Assembly: GCF_029909975.1 (NCBI RefSeq)
Contig: NZ_CP094516.1
Coordinates: 1,426,001 to 1,490,000 of the forward strand
DNA from: Bradyrhizobium sp. ISRA430
GTDB taxonomy: Bacteria > Pseudomonadota > Alphaproteobacteria > Rhizobiales > Xanthobacteraceae
Reading direction: 5' to 3'
Length of the DNA: 64,000 nt
A program made the translations under genes and the position numbers. A model generated the notes under the pieces. It saw only the letters and a list, made by a program, of their open reading frames with translations, made no database searches and had not been told where the DNA came from. Shown here piece by piece: positions 35,185-43,625 of the stretch (position 1 is the stretch's first letter; each line of letters starts with the position of its first letter).

Positions 35185-36231
35185 CTAATGCTTCTGATGG
35201 CCGCCAGGTCCGCCGCCCGGCGCGCCGCCGCCATGCGGTGCGGCATTGATATGCGGCGCACCACCACCACCGCCGCCACCGGCATGCGGCATCGCGGGCG
35301 CAGCCGCGCGCGGCGCCGGCATCTGCTGTGCACGCGCGTTCATCGGCGAGCCGTGGCTCACATTAGGCTGCGCCATATGCGGAGCTGGGCGGGCCGCAGG
35401 TGCGGCTGACACACGCGGAGCCTCGTGGCCGCGCGCCATCGGCTGCACACGAGCAGCGGCGCGACCCGCAGCCTGCTCATGCGTCGTCATGCGCGCTTGC
35501 GCGGCGTTCGGGTTACGACCCTGCACGGTGGCCCGCTCGTGAGCGAAACGCTCGCCACGGCGGATGCCGGCGCGCTCGTTCGCGATCGCCGCGCTGCCCC
35601 TTGCGGTCGCAATGCCTCGCCTCTCGATGCCGGCACCGCGCCTCGCGGTCGTTGCCTCGCGCGTCGCGACCGCGGCGTTGCGGCGCGCCGCGGCGGCATC
35701 GCGACCGGAGATCGCGGCGTTGCCTCTGACAGTTGTGCCGGTGCGTCCGAGTGCGATCGCGGCGTCGCGCGTCGCGGCACGACCGATGCGGGCCGCGCGC
35801 GGATCGAGCGTTACCCGCGTCGCGAAACGCTCGTGCGAGGTCCAGTAGTTATTCCAGTAGGCGTGGCGGCGATACCAGGGCCGCCCCGCGTAGTAGCTCG
35901 ACCAGTACGAGCTCAGCACGAAGGGAACGACGGGCACGTCGATCTCGTCGGCAAAGTCGGGAAGATAGACGTAGTGATTCCGGTAGAGGTATTCGAGATA
36001 TTGCGACGATACCCAGCCGCGATCATCGGAGAAGCTCACGTCGCACCAGGCATTGCCTCTCAGGCAGCCATGGATGTTGACGCGGGTGCCCCCAGGGATG
36101 CGATCGACCAGGGGAAAGCCCGATCCCGGCCCGGCGCGCAGTCCGGTCGAGACGGTGACGATGCCCGGCGCGGCCAACGCGGCCGTCGGTGCGAGCAGCA
36201 ATGCGGCAAGCAAAACACTCTTGAGTCTCAT
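35185..36231 (-). CDS. Bacterial SH3 domain protein with Ala/Arg-rich repeats
   Basis: A 348-residue exported protein. The signal peptide ends PTAALAAP. An SH3_3-type domain follows (residues 21-85: GIVTVSTGLRAGPGSGFPLV, RVNIHGCLRGNAWCDVSFSD, DRGWVSSQYLEYLY). A Tyr/Trp-rich segment comes next, then a long Ala/Arg low-complexity region with repeats such as AAVATREATTARRGAGIERR, ending in His/Gly/Pro-rich sequence. SH3_3 domains bind cell-wall peptides, so an envelope role is plausible. The repeats make the region prone to length change. Confidence 0.82.
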   Translation of the reverse strand: MRLKSVLLAALLLAPTAALAAPGIVTVSTGLRAGPGSGFPLVDRIPGGTRVNIHGCLRGNAWCDVSFSDDRGWVSSQYLEYLYRNHYVYLPDFADEIDVPVVPFVLSSYWSSYYAGRPWYRRHAYWNNYWTSHERFATRVTLDPRAARIGRAATRDAAIALGRTGTTVRGNAAISGRDAAAARRNAAVATREATTARRGAGIERRGIATARGSAAIANERAGIRRGERFAHERATVQGRNPNAAQARMTTHEQAAGRAAARVQPMARGHEAPRVSAAPAARPAPHMAQPNVSHGSPMNARAQQMPAPRAAAPAMPHAGGGGGGGAPHINAAPHGGGAPGGGPGGHQKH

Positions 36232-36393
36232 GGCGTGTTCCTCCTCTGAAGTCGGAACGTCCAAGCGGAACGAGCGTTCCGCGCGCTGTCGTTGTATCCG
36301 CCAAAAGATCGATGCGCGCGGTATGCGTGCCGCGCGCGGGTTCAATATTCATCCGCCGTTCATGGACGAAGCAAACGACAGCGACGCCACCTG

Positions 36394-38316
36394 TCAGTGC
36401 GCTTGCAACATGAAGGCGTCGAAGTACGACGCAAGCTCGGCAAAGCCGTCGAGCGGCAGTACATGCGCGACGTACTGGTCCGGCCGCACCACGACCATGC
36501 AGCCCGCCTTGCGATCGATACCGCGCATGGCAAAAACGTCGTGGCCGCTCTTGAGGTCGGCACAGAACATCTTCTCGTAGTCGATCAGGCCGTAGCGGCT
36601 CTTGCGCGGAAGAAGCAGCGCGGGCATGGCCCCGATCGCGAGGTCGCGGTGATCCTGTTGAAACACCGCACGCAGATCGATCACGGCATCGATGTCGGCA
36701 CCCGCCGGCGTAAACTTGCGGACCGGCGACTCCGGCGCCTCCATCAGGAAGCTGCACAACGCACGAATGGCAGAGCCGACCGCAGCCGGATCTTCAGCGC
36801 GCGAAAACGCATAGATGCGGAAACGGCCATCCGCCCGCGCCGCATGGCCGAGATGAACCGGCTTTGCGTCGGCAAGGCGGATCACCGGCGCGGAGTGGAA
36901 GCGCTTGCCGATGACGAGACCTTCGGCGAGGTTCTGGTGGGACGTCGCGCCGGTGATGATCGACGGACGGTAATGCGTCGCGGTTCCGGCCGTGTAACGA
37001 CCGTGCCTCACGAAATAGTCTTGCGTCTCGGCCGCATCGGCCCCGCCGGCCTTGGCCGCCGAAGCGAGAATGCCCGCCCATTCGCGATCGAAATCGATGA
37101 GCTCTTTCGCGACAGCCTGACGTTCTGCCGAGTAGGAGTGCAACAGCGATGGAGCGCATTGCTTTCCGAGGACCGCGGCAAGCTTCCAGCCGAGATTGAA
37201 GGCATCCTGCATCGAGACGTTCATGCCTTGCCCCGCCTTGGGACTATGGGTGTGGCAGGCATCGCCGGCGATGAAGACGCGCGGCAGGCGCGTCGTAACC
37301 TCGGCCTCCGGCACGTCGTCGAACTTGTCGGTGAGGCGCTGACCGATCTCGTAGACCGACCACCAGGCGATCTCCTTCACCTCGAGCTTGTGCGGATTGA
37401 GGATCCGCTGCGCCTTGGCGATCACGTCGTCGGCGGTGATGTTGCGGTTGGCAACGCGTTCGCCGACATCGAGCTTGGCAAGCTCGACATAGATGCGAAC
37501 CATGTAGCCGCCTTCACGCGGAATGATGAGAAGGCTGCCGTCCTTGGCCGACTGAATCAGCGCCTTGAAGCGAATGTCCGGAAAATCGGTCACCGCCAGG
37601 ACGTCCATGACACCCCAGGCGTGGTTGGCGGAATCGCCGTGCAGCTCGCGGCCGATCGATTTGCGCACCGTGCTGCGCGCCCCGTCGCAACCGACGACGT
37701 AGCGCGCCCTGATCGTCTCGACCTCGCCTTCGTGCTCGGAATCGACCCGGGCAAGACGGACGGTCACCGCGTGGTCGGCGGCACCGGCGGCAGGATCGAC
37801 CTGAAGGTCGAGCAGACGCCGGCTGTAATAGGGCTCGAGCTTAGCCGGCGATTTGCGCATGACGTCGAGAAAGCCGTCGTGCACGCGCGCCTGGTTCAGG
37901 ATGACGTGCGGGAATTCCGACAACCCATCCTCGACGTCCTGCACCCTGCCGCTACGGACGATGGTTTCCGAGGTCCGCGCGTCCGGCTTCCAGAACGTCG
38001 TCTCGTTGACCCAATAGGCTTCCTTCAGCACACGCTCGCTGAAACCGTAGGCGTGAAACATTTCCATGGTGCGGCAGGCAATGCCGTCGGCCTGGCCGAC
38101 CAGCAGCCGGCCCGGTTTCTGCTCGACGATGCAGGTCTTGATGTCAGGGAATTGGGCGAGCTGGGCGGCGAGCGTCAGGCCGGCCGGACCACACCCGACG
38201 ATGAGCACATCGACCTCTGACGGAACGGCTCCTGCTGCGCCCGGGGGCTGAACGCGCTCGGCGGGATCGGCGATTTCGGGATCGCCCGGCTGAAATCCAT
38301 TGAGATGGAATTGCAT
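36394..38316 (-). CDS. mobA: FAD-dependent aromatic monooxygenase, 3-hydroxybenzoate 4-monooxygenase-like
   Basis: A 640-residue flavin hydroxylase of the phenol-2-monooxygenase type. The Rossmann motif VLIVGCGPAGLTLAAQL has Gly at 41, 43 and 46. The DG motif lies in RYVVGCDGARSTVRKSIG, and the second FAD motif is VFIAGDACHTHSPKAGQGMN. A thioredoxin-like C-terminal dimerisation domain begins near residue 450. The length and start are close to Comamonas MobA, which converts 3-hydroxybenzoate to protocatechuate with NADPH. The divergent MarR gene strengthens that comparison. The substrate is inferred; no ring-cleavage genes are nearby. Confidence 0.83.
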   Translation of the reverse strand: MQFHLNGFQPGDPEIADPAERVQPPGAAGAVPSEVDVLIVGCGPAGLTLAAQLAQFPDIKTCIVEQKPGRLLVGQADGIACRTMEMFHAYGFSERVLKEAYWVNETTFWKPDARTSETIVRSGRVQDVEDGLSEFPHVILNQARVHDGFLDVMRKSPAKLEPYYSRRLLDLQVDPAAGAADHAVTVRLARVDSEHEGEVETIRARYVVGCDGARSTVRKSIGRELHGDSANHAWGVMDVLAVTDFPDIRFKALIQSAKDGSLLIIPREGGYMVRIYVELAKLDVGERVANRNITADDVIAKAQRILNPHKLEVKEIAWWSVYEIGQRLTDKFDDVPEAEVTTRLPRVFIAGDACHTHSPKAGQGMNVSMQDAFNLGWKLAAVLGKQCAPSLLHSYSAERQAVAKELIDFDREWAGILASAAKAGGADAAETQDYFVRHGRYTAGTATHYRPSIITGATSHQNLAEGLVIGKRFHSAPVIRLADAKPVHLGHAARADGRFRIYAFSRAEDPAAVGSAIRALCSFLMEAPESPVRKFTPAGADIDAVIDLRAVFQQDHRDLAIGAMPALLLPRKSRYGLIDYEKMFCADLKSGHDVFAMRGIDRKAGCMVVVRPDQYVAHVLPLDGFAELASYFDAFMLQAH

Positions 38317-38355
38317 GAGCACTTCTCCCGGTCACGTTCTGTTTGGATATTGCTC

Positions 38356-38378
38356 AGTATGCTGACTATCAGTATACT
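38356..38378. promoter_or_regulatory. Candidate MarR operator between the monooxygenase and its regulator
   Basis: The 23-base imperfect palindrome AGTATGCTGACTATCAGTATACT has nine of eleven base pairs matching. It is centred in the 101-base divergent gap and would overlap both promoters, as expected for a repressor released by an aromatic ligand. Confidence 0.7.
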
Positions 38379-38417
38379 TGTCAACGATCCACCCTTCCCC
38401 GCGCTGAGGAGAATTCG

Positions 38418-38882
38418 GTGAAAGACAACAATGACATGCCCGGGCATCTGGCGCGCCGGTTCCAGCAGATTGCCGTGGCGGTGTTCCTGGCCGAAGTCGA
38501 GGATGCCGGCTTCGACCTGACGCCGGTGCAATACGCGGCGCTCGCGACCATCAAGGCCAATCCGGGGCTCGACCAGGTGACCCTGGCCGGACTGATCGCC
38601 TATGACCGTACCACGATCACCGGTGTGGTCGACCGCCTCGTGCAGAAAGGTCTCGCCGAGCGCCGCGCCTCTAGCCGTGACCGCCGTGCACGCGAGCTCG
38701 AGATTACCGACGAGGGCCGCCGCACCCTGCGCAAGATCACGCCCGCCGTCGAATCCGCGCAGCGCATCATGCTGCGCGGCCTCACCGCCAAGGAGGGCGA
38801 GGAGCTGATGCGGCTCTTGCGCAAGGCCATCGCCGCCGGAAACGACCTCAGCCGCGCGCCGCTGCGCGACGTGCAGGCATAG
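38418..38882 (+). CDS. mobR: MarR-family regulator, MobR-like
   Basis: A 154-residue MarR protein from GTG 38418 with GAGGAG upstream. The winged helix has PVQYAALATIKANPGLDQVT, the recognition stretch LAGLIAYDRTTITGVVDRLV and the wing ASSRDRRARELEITDEGRRT. It is divergent from the aromatic hydroxylase. In Comamonas, MobR represses mobA until 3-hydroxybenzoate binds. The same logic is likely here but is inferred from context. Confidence 0.85.
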   Translation: MKDNNDMPGHLARRFQQIAVAVFLAEVEDAGFDLTPVQYAALATIKANPGLDQVTLAGLIAYDRTTITGVVDRLVQKGLAERRASSRDRRARELEITDEGRRTLRKITPAVESAQRIMLRGLTAKEGEELMRLLRKAIAAGNDLSRAPLRDVQA

Positions 38883-39000
38883 CCCGTATTCTGACCGTAT
38901 TTGTCGCAGGGTCGCGAAACCAGGAGCTAACCTTCGGCTGCTAGCGTCGGCGCTATTCGGCGCTTAGCGCGCGATTAACTTTGCTGGTCGGGGGCTTTCG

Positions 39001-39435
39001 ATGTTCAGGTTCGTCATTGCTGCCGCGGCGGTCGCGCTCGCGACCGGCCCTGCGTTCGCCAACGGCCATGGCGGCGGTGACGCCCCTCCGCCGCCGAAGC
39101 CCGAGACGACGACTGCGCCGGCTCGCGTCGTTCTGACCAAGCAAGGCCCCAAGCTCGTCGATCTTAAGGGCATGACGCTTTACTATTACGAGCGCGATAC
39201 GAGCGGCAAGTCGTCGAGCTGCGACGGCAAATGCACCGAGAGCTGGACGCCACTGGCCGCGCCCACCGACGCCAAGGCTATCGGCGACTTCACCGTCATC
39301 ACACGCAATGACGGTAGCAAGATGTGGGCCTATCGCTATCGCCCGCTCTACACCTCGCCTGCCGACAAAACGCCGGGCGATACCAACGGCAACGCAACAA
39401 CCCTGCAGTGGCGCATAGCGCGGCCAGAGCAGTAA
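39001..39435 (+). CDS. Secreted COG4315-type repeat protein
   Basis: A 144-residue exported protein with signal peptide ending GPAFANG and a Pro/Thr-rich linker, then the family block: LVDLKGMTLYYYERDTSGKS, CDGKCTESWTPLAAP, GSKMWAYRYRPLYTSP. The two Cys in SSCDGKCTESW are the family's conserved pair. Members are predicted periplasmic or lipid-anchored proteins of unknown function. There is no lipobox here. Confidence 0.85.
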   Translation: MFRFVIAAAAVALATGPAFANGHGGGDAPPPPKPETTTAPARVVLTKQGPKLVDLKGMTLYYYERDTSGKSSSCDGKCTESWTPLAAPTDAKAIGDFTVITRNDGSKMWAYRYRPLYTSPADKTPGDTNGNATTLQWRIARPEQ

Positions 39436-39461
39436 GGCGCGAAATCAAACCACACGCGGTC

Positions 39462-39659
39462 TCAATGCCGTGAAGGGCTTACGATCTTCACATGCGCCGT
39501 GGAGTCAGCAGAGGCGTAATTCACCTCCGGATTCCAGTGCAACGCCATGTAAAGGACCATTCCGGCCAGGATCGATCCATAAAAGCCGAGCGTGGCCAAT
39601 CGCCACTTCCGCGCAATCCGGCGGTCGCTTTCATTCAATTGATAAAGGAATTTCTGCAT
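39462..39659 (-). CDS. Small single-pass membrane protein
   Basis: A 65-residue protein. GGAGG five bases before ATG 39659 makes this start better than one further upstream. It has a basic amphipathic beginning (MQKFLYQLNESDRRIARKWR), one helix (LATLGFYGSILAGMVLYMAL) and a polar tail. No family is assigned. Confidence 0.68.
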   Translation of the reverse strand: MQKFLYQLNESDRRIARKWRLATLGFYGSILAGMVLYMALHWNPEVNYASADSTAHVKIVSPSRH

Positions 39660-39751
39660 GATGCCTCCAATGGCAACGAGCCATTGAGACATAGCGCAGC
39701 GGGTACGAATCCGCTGTGAAGCAATTCACCTTTTTTGGTTCCAACAGGCGC

Positions 39752-39916
39752 CTATTTGGTCCGCGCATTCGGCGATAACGGGCTGAATGTCGGCGCGTCC
39801 GCGCTCGCCTGGAGCGGCCTGATTTCCTGTTTCACCAGGACGGGCTTGGTCGTGAACCAGAGCGCCGCCACTGCCGCGATCAGCAGACCTGCGCCGAGCG
39901 CCGCAAGCTCCTTCAC
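39752..39916 (-). CDS. Very small membrane protein, 54 residues
   Basis: GTG 39916 follows GAGGAGGG. It encodes KELAALGAGLLIAAVAALWF, a membrane helix, then a polar tail (TTKPVLVKQEIRPLQASADA) and a stop at 39752. It begins 16 bases after the stop of the multi-spanning protein at 39933-40931, so the two probably form an operon. No family is recognised. Confidence 0.65.
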   Translation of the reverse strand: MKELAALGAGLLIAAVAALWFTTKPVLVKQEIRPLQASADAPTFSPLSPNARTK

Positions 39917-39932
39917 GATCCCTCCTCGGCAG

Positions 39933-40931
39933 TCAGTTGCTGAGGATCACGCCGTGCTGGCGTCGCGACGGATGATCGGCACCGACGAGTGTGTTGGAAT
40001 CGGTTGCGATCACGGCCTCCGGCAACGGCAAGGGCTCGATGCCGGCGAAGCGTCGGTAGAGTGCGCCCATCACGGCCGCGCAGAACGCAGCCGGCACCAA
40101 CAGGACGGTGAGGAGCGGCACCATGAGCGCGAGCAGCAGCATGCATGCGAACGCTATCGCGGCTCCGATCGCCGCATATTCCCAGGCACGGCACCGGCCC
40201 ATCGCCCGCGCGATGTGATGCACGCAAAGCATGAAGATGGTCGACGGGATCACCGTGACGACCAGCATTGTCAGGAAGGTCTGTGCCGGGATCACGGCCG
40301 CGAAGATGTGCGCGGTGCTCTTGTCCTCGAAGCCGTGCATGAGCAGCGGCAGCAGGGTGTAGGGCAGAATCGTTGCCAGCGTCGCAGGCATGACTGCGGC
40401 GATCGCTATCCCTGCGATCGAGGTGCGGACCTGGACCGGGCCGTCGAACACGAGCGGTGCAGCCAGGCATTCCGACCCACCCGCGGCGGCTTCACCGGAC
40501 GCGACGCGCGCTGCGCCCGCGACCGGGCTCAGGCCGGCAAACTGGCCGTAGAGAAATCCGCCGATCATTCCGGCGATCGTCGGCAGCAGTCCAATCGTCA
40601 CGACCGTGCCGTCGCCCGGCGCTGCAAGCTGAATGTGATTGCGCATCGCAATGCCGCAGCTCACGGCCGCCATGACGCCGCCCATGAGACCGTAAGCGAG
40701 CCGGCTCGAGATCGTCCACTGCCGCAGCATGATATGACCGGCAAACAGCAGGGCCGCGTTCATGGCCATGCGCCCGGCATAGAACGCGACGATCTGATCC
40801 GGTGCCGGCACGCCGGCGGGATCCGTCACCTGTCCGCCGGCAATCGCGAACACCATCAGCACGGCTTCCACGATAGCGAGCGGAATCAGCGCAGCGAACA
40901 GCGCACGCGGAGAATTCTTGACGAGATACAT
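39933..40931 (-). CDS. Multi-spanning membrane protein, hypothetical
   Basis: A 332-residue integral membrane protein with about nine to ten hydrophobic segments (ALFAALIPLAIVEAVLMVFA, GLLPTIAGMIGGFLYGQFAG, IIGIAIAAVMPATLATI-like, VPLLTVLLVPAAFCAAVMGA). No transporter signature or catalytic motif is recognisable. It likely shares a transcript with the 54-residue protein downstream. Function unknown. Confidence 0.68.
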   Translation of the reverse strand: MYLVKNSPRALFAALIPLAIVEAVLMVFAIAGGQVTDPAGVPAPDQIVAFYAGRMAMNAALLFAGHIMLRQWTISSRLAYGLMGGVMAAVSCGIAMRNHIQLAAPGDGTVVTIGLLPTIAGMIGGFLYGQFAGLSPVAGAARVASGEAAAGGSECLAAPLVFDGPVQVRTSIAGIAIAAVMPATLATILPYTLLPLLMHGFEDKSTAHIFAAVIPAQTFLTMLVVTVIPSTIFMLCVHHIARAMGRCRAWEYAAIGAAIAFACMLLLALMVPLLTVLLVPAAFCAAVMGALYRRFAGIEPLPLPEAVIATDSNTLVGADHPSRRQHGVILSN

Positions 40932-41035
40932 GCGAGCAACCCCTTGCGGGCTGCACGCTAGACGCGAAGTATTACAGACGCCGCAAGAGAATGACTAAAA
41001 TTGTCCGCAAACGCTGGGCGCTCCTGACGACGCGC

Positions 41036-41689
41036 TCACCCGCGCCAGCTCGCTCCCGTCTCCGCTTGCGCGCTCTGCCCGGGCGGCAGCACCACCACCG
41101 TTGAGCCGAGCTTCACCCGGTCGAACAAATCGATCACGTCCTCATTGCGCATCCGGATGCAGCCCGACGAGATCGCCTGCCCGATATATTCAGGCTGGTT
41201 GGTGCCATGGATACGGTAGAGCGTGTCCTTGTTACCGGCGTAGAGATAGAGCGCCCGCGCGCCAAGCGGATTGGCTGGGCCGCCTGCAACGCGCGACGGA
41301 TACGGCCCGAGGCGCGCCTGAATTTCAGGTGTCGGAATCCAGTCCGGCCACTCCGCCATCCGGCCGACCCGCGCCACGCCGGAAAACGCCATGGCTTCTT
41401 CGCCGACTGCAACGCCGTAGCGGATCGCCTTACCGTTCGGCAGCACGTAATAGAGATAACGCGCGTTCGTATCGACCAGGATCGTTCCGGGCTGCTCCTT
41501 GCGGGAGTAGTCGACGATGTGGCGGAGATATTGCTCAGGCACGTTCGCCTGCGCGTAAGGTGTGTGCGCCAGCAACTGCCGGTCGCGCGGCGTCATGCTC
41601 GCATCGGTCGATGGCGAAAGGGTCGCTTGCATGCAGCCGCCGAGCGGAAGCAAGGCAGCAACGAAAAGAGCGATTAAGGATCTTGGCAC
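41036..41689 (-). CDS. L,D-transpeptidase (YkuD), lipoprotein
   Basis: A 217-residue protein from GTG 41689 with AGGGGGG upstream. A lipobox, LGGC at Cys19, follows a hydrophobic leader, so it is probably lipid-anchored. The YkuD domain (about 70-205) has His161 (IHGTN) and the nucleophile Cys177 in ISSGCIRMRNEDV, plus the PGTILVDTNARYLYYVLPNG opening. It forms 3-3 peptidoglycan cross-links or attaches proteins, which Rhizobiales rely on heavily. Confidence 0.93.
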   Translation of the reverse strand: MPRSLIALFVAALLPLGGCMQATLSPSTDASMTPRDRQLLAHTPYAQANVPEQYLRHIVDYSRKEQPGTILVDTNARYLYYVLPNGKAIRYGVAVGEEAMAFSGVARVGRMAEWPDWIPTPEIQARLGPYPSRVAGGPANPLGARALYLYAGNKDTLYRIHGTNQPEYIGQAISSGCIRMRNEDVIDLFDRVKLGSTVVVLPPGQSAQAETGASWRG

Positions 41690-41974
41690 CGCCTGCCCCC
41701 CTAGCGGATCAATTAACGCCCCCAGCAGCACTAGATGCCGCCCAAATCGTGCTGAAAAGAAGGCAGCATGGAACACGTCCGCGTGTTTTTTGCCCCGGGT
41801 TCCATCACCGCAAACGGCGGGAGACCGCCGCACTGTCTCCATCCCGCCGCCTTGCTTTGGTCAAACCCGACTGGACTCGTGCGCATCAGGGCTTGGGGTG
41901 GCTGGACTCAATCAATCGGCTCGCGCAAATGCGGACGACCAAGGCTTCAACGACAAGGCTGCAAAGGAGCTGCG

Positions 41975-43015
41975 ATGCTCGCGACGCTGAACAGCAAGCA
42001 AATCGTCGATGAAATCGTGAAGGACACGATCAAGGACAACGATCCCCACGATGCGCTGCAGATTTCGCCCGACGTGATTATGGCCTCGCGTCCCGGCAAC
42101 GACGCGCCGACCTTGGCCCCGGAGGTTGCGAAGACGCCGGAGGCTGCGAGCCGTCCGGAGCCCAAGATCACTCCCAAGATCAACTTGGCCGCCGCAGCAC
42201 TGGCGGCAGCGCCGTCCGTCGATACGGCCGTTCGCGCGGCCGCCGGCGATCTGCCGAACAGGCGTAAGCGATCGTCCGTCAGCAAATGGCTCGGTGGCGC
42301 GTTCGTCACGTTGCTGTTTGCCGCGGGCAGCGCCGCGGCCACCGTCGCCTGGGAAAAGCACGGGGATACCGCAATACAGATGATCGCCGAATGGGTGCCC
42401 GCGCTGACGTCCTCGCTCACGTCTGCGACGCCTCAGGCGACGCCGGCAGTTGCTGAGCAAGCCGCACAACCCGTTCCTCAGGCGCCAGCGGACCAGGTCG
42501 CCGATCAGCCGGCAACACCGCCCACTGTCGAGACGACGCCACCGGCAGCTCAGGCGACGCCGCCCGCAGCTCAAGCAACGCCGCCTGCGGCTCAGAACAG
42601 CACTGCGGCAGCCGCGCCTGATCCAGTGCAATCGGCGCAAGCGATGACGCGCGACATCGCCGCGATGGCGCAGCAGATCGAGCAACTCAAGACAAACATT
42701 GCCGAGCTGAAGGCTGGACAGGAGCAGATGGCGCGCGAAATGGCGAAGGCAACCGCGCCGAAGCCGGCCGAGGCGAAGCCCGCCGAGCCGCCGCGTGCAA
42801 GAGTCTCCGCACTGCCGGCGCGGCCAGCAGCAGTGCCACCGGTGCGCAGGCCGAAGCCGGTCGCGACACCGGCCTACGTGCCGACATATGCGCCCGCGCC
42901 TCCGCCGCCATCGCAAGCCGCCGCCGTTCCGCCGCCGTCAGTCGCACCCATGTCTTCGCAGGCCGTCGCTGACGATGACGGACCTGTCGTGCGTCCGCCG
43001 ATGCCGGTGCGCTGA
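41975..43015 (+). CDS. Membrane protein with coiled coil, Pro/Ala repeats
   Basis: A 346-residue protein with AAGGAG six bases upstream. The N-terminus is polar (MLATLNSKQIVDEIVKDTIK), with a helix at about residues 102-122 (KWLGGAFVTLLFAAGSAAAT). A Pro/Ala/Gln linker contains PPAAQAT three times, then a coiled coil (IAAMAQQIEQLKTNIAELKA) and a basic Pro-rich end. The architecture mirrors 23806-24723 although the sequences differ. No known family. The 285-base gap upstream holds a short hairpin (AACACG...CGTGTT) plus six T near 41770-41790 that I cannot interpret. Confidence 0.7.
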   Translation: MLATLNSKQIVDEIVKDTIKDNDPHDALQISPDVIMASRPGNDAPTLAPEVAKTPEAASRPEPKITPKINLAAAALAAAPSVDTAVRAAAGDLPNRRKRSSVSKWLGGAFVTLLFAAGSAAATVAWEKHGDTAIQMIAEWVPALTSSLTSATPQATPAVAEQAAQPVPQAPADQVADQPATPPTVETTPPAAQATPPAAQATPPAAQNSTAAAAPDPVQSAQAMTRDIAAMAQQIEQLKTNIAELKAGQEQMAREMAKATAPKPAEAKPAEPPRARVSALPARPAAVPPVRRPKPVATPAYVPTYAPAPPPPSQAAAVPPPSVAPMSSQAVADDDGPVVRPPMPVR

Positions 43016-43141
43016 ACTAACACGCGCGCGACTCAAACGCCAAGGCACGCATGTGCATGCGTGCGCACGACGCTGACCGAGTCGATGTGACGGTTTAAGT
43101 CCGGACGACTACGGTGACCGATATTGCGGTCGCCTGTGAAA

Positions 43142-43182
43142 GAGAAAAGGCCGTCGGGATCTATGCCGCCGGCCTTCTCTTG
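43142..43182 (+). terminator. Probable terminator hairpin
   Basis: GAGAAAAGGCCGTCGG faces CCGCCGGCCTTCTC with one mismatch region and a short loop; the T-tract is weak. The rest of the 379-base gap (43016-43394) shows no gene; it becomes AT-richer near 43240-43290. Confidence 0.5.
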
Positions 43183-43394
43183 CAACTGCCGGTTCCCGGA
43201 GCCCGGTTCTGTTGCAATTCCATGGCGTGATCATCGCGCCGACATGTTTAATAAAATCTTAACTCACTCACATGTTGCACATGATTTTTGCGCCATAAGC
43301 ACAGAGATTGCGCGCGAGCTTCATTCGGGAAAGATCGACTCAGTGGTACCATCCGAGCCGGGTTGAGACGTGTCGTGACACAGGGGGATTTAAG

Positions 43395-43625
43395 ATGCCC
43401 TACTACTATTTCGACCTTGTGGTTGGTGAAGAGTTCAAGAACCAGGGCAGTATCATCCTCGAAGATCTCGAGGTGGCATCTGATCGCGCCGATCAATTGG
43501 CGTGCGAGTTGTCGCAGGTGAAGCCCGAGCTCCAGAAGAAGGGTTGCTCGGTGCGCGTCACCGATCGCGATCACAAGGAACTTTATCGTACTCCGCTCGA
43601 TCCGGTGCCGGCCTGGCGACGCTAG
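43395..43625 (+). CDS. DUF6894 family small protein
   Basis: A 76-residue soluble protein with the typical start MPYYYFDLVVGEEFKNQGSI, Asp/Glu in LEDLEVASDRADQLA, and the closing strand SVRVTDRDHKELYRTPL. The DUF6894 family is widespread in Bradyrhizobium with unknown function. Its stop codon is immediately followed by the stop of the convergent SDR gene. Confidence 0.8.
   Translation: MPYYYFDLVVGEEFKNQGSIILEDLEVASDRADQLACELSQVKPELQKKGCSVRVTDRDHKELYRTPLDPVPAWRR

Noticed and set aside
36292..38220. A 642-codon open frame antisense to the aromatic monooxygenase
   Set aside because: It has no family features, and the opposite strand carries all flavin-hydroxylase motifs.
41768..41974. Upstream extension of the gene at 41975 to 41768
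   Set aside because: The extra residues look random, and AAGGAG stands just before the ATG at 41975.
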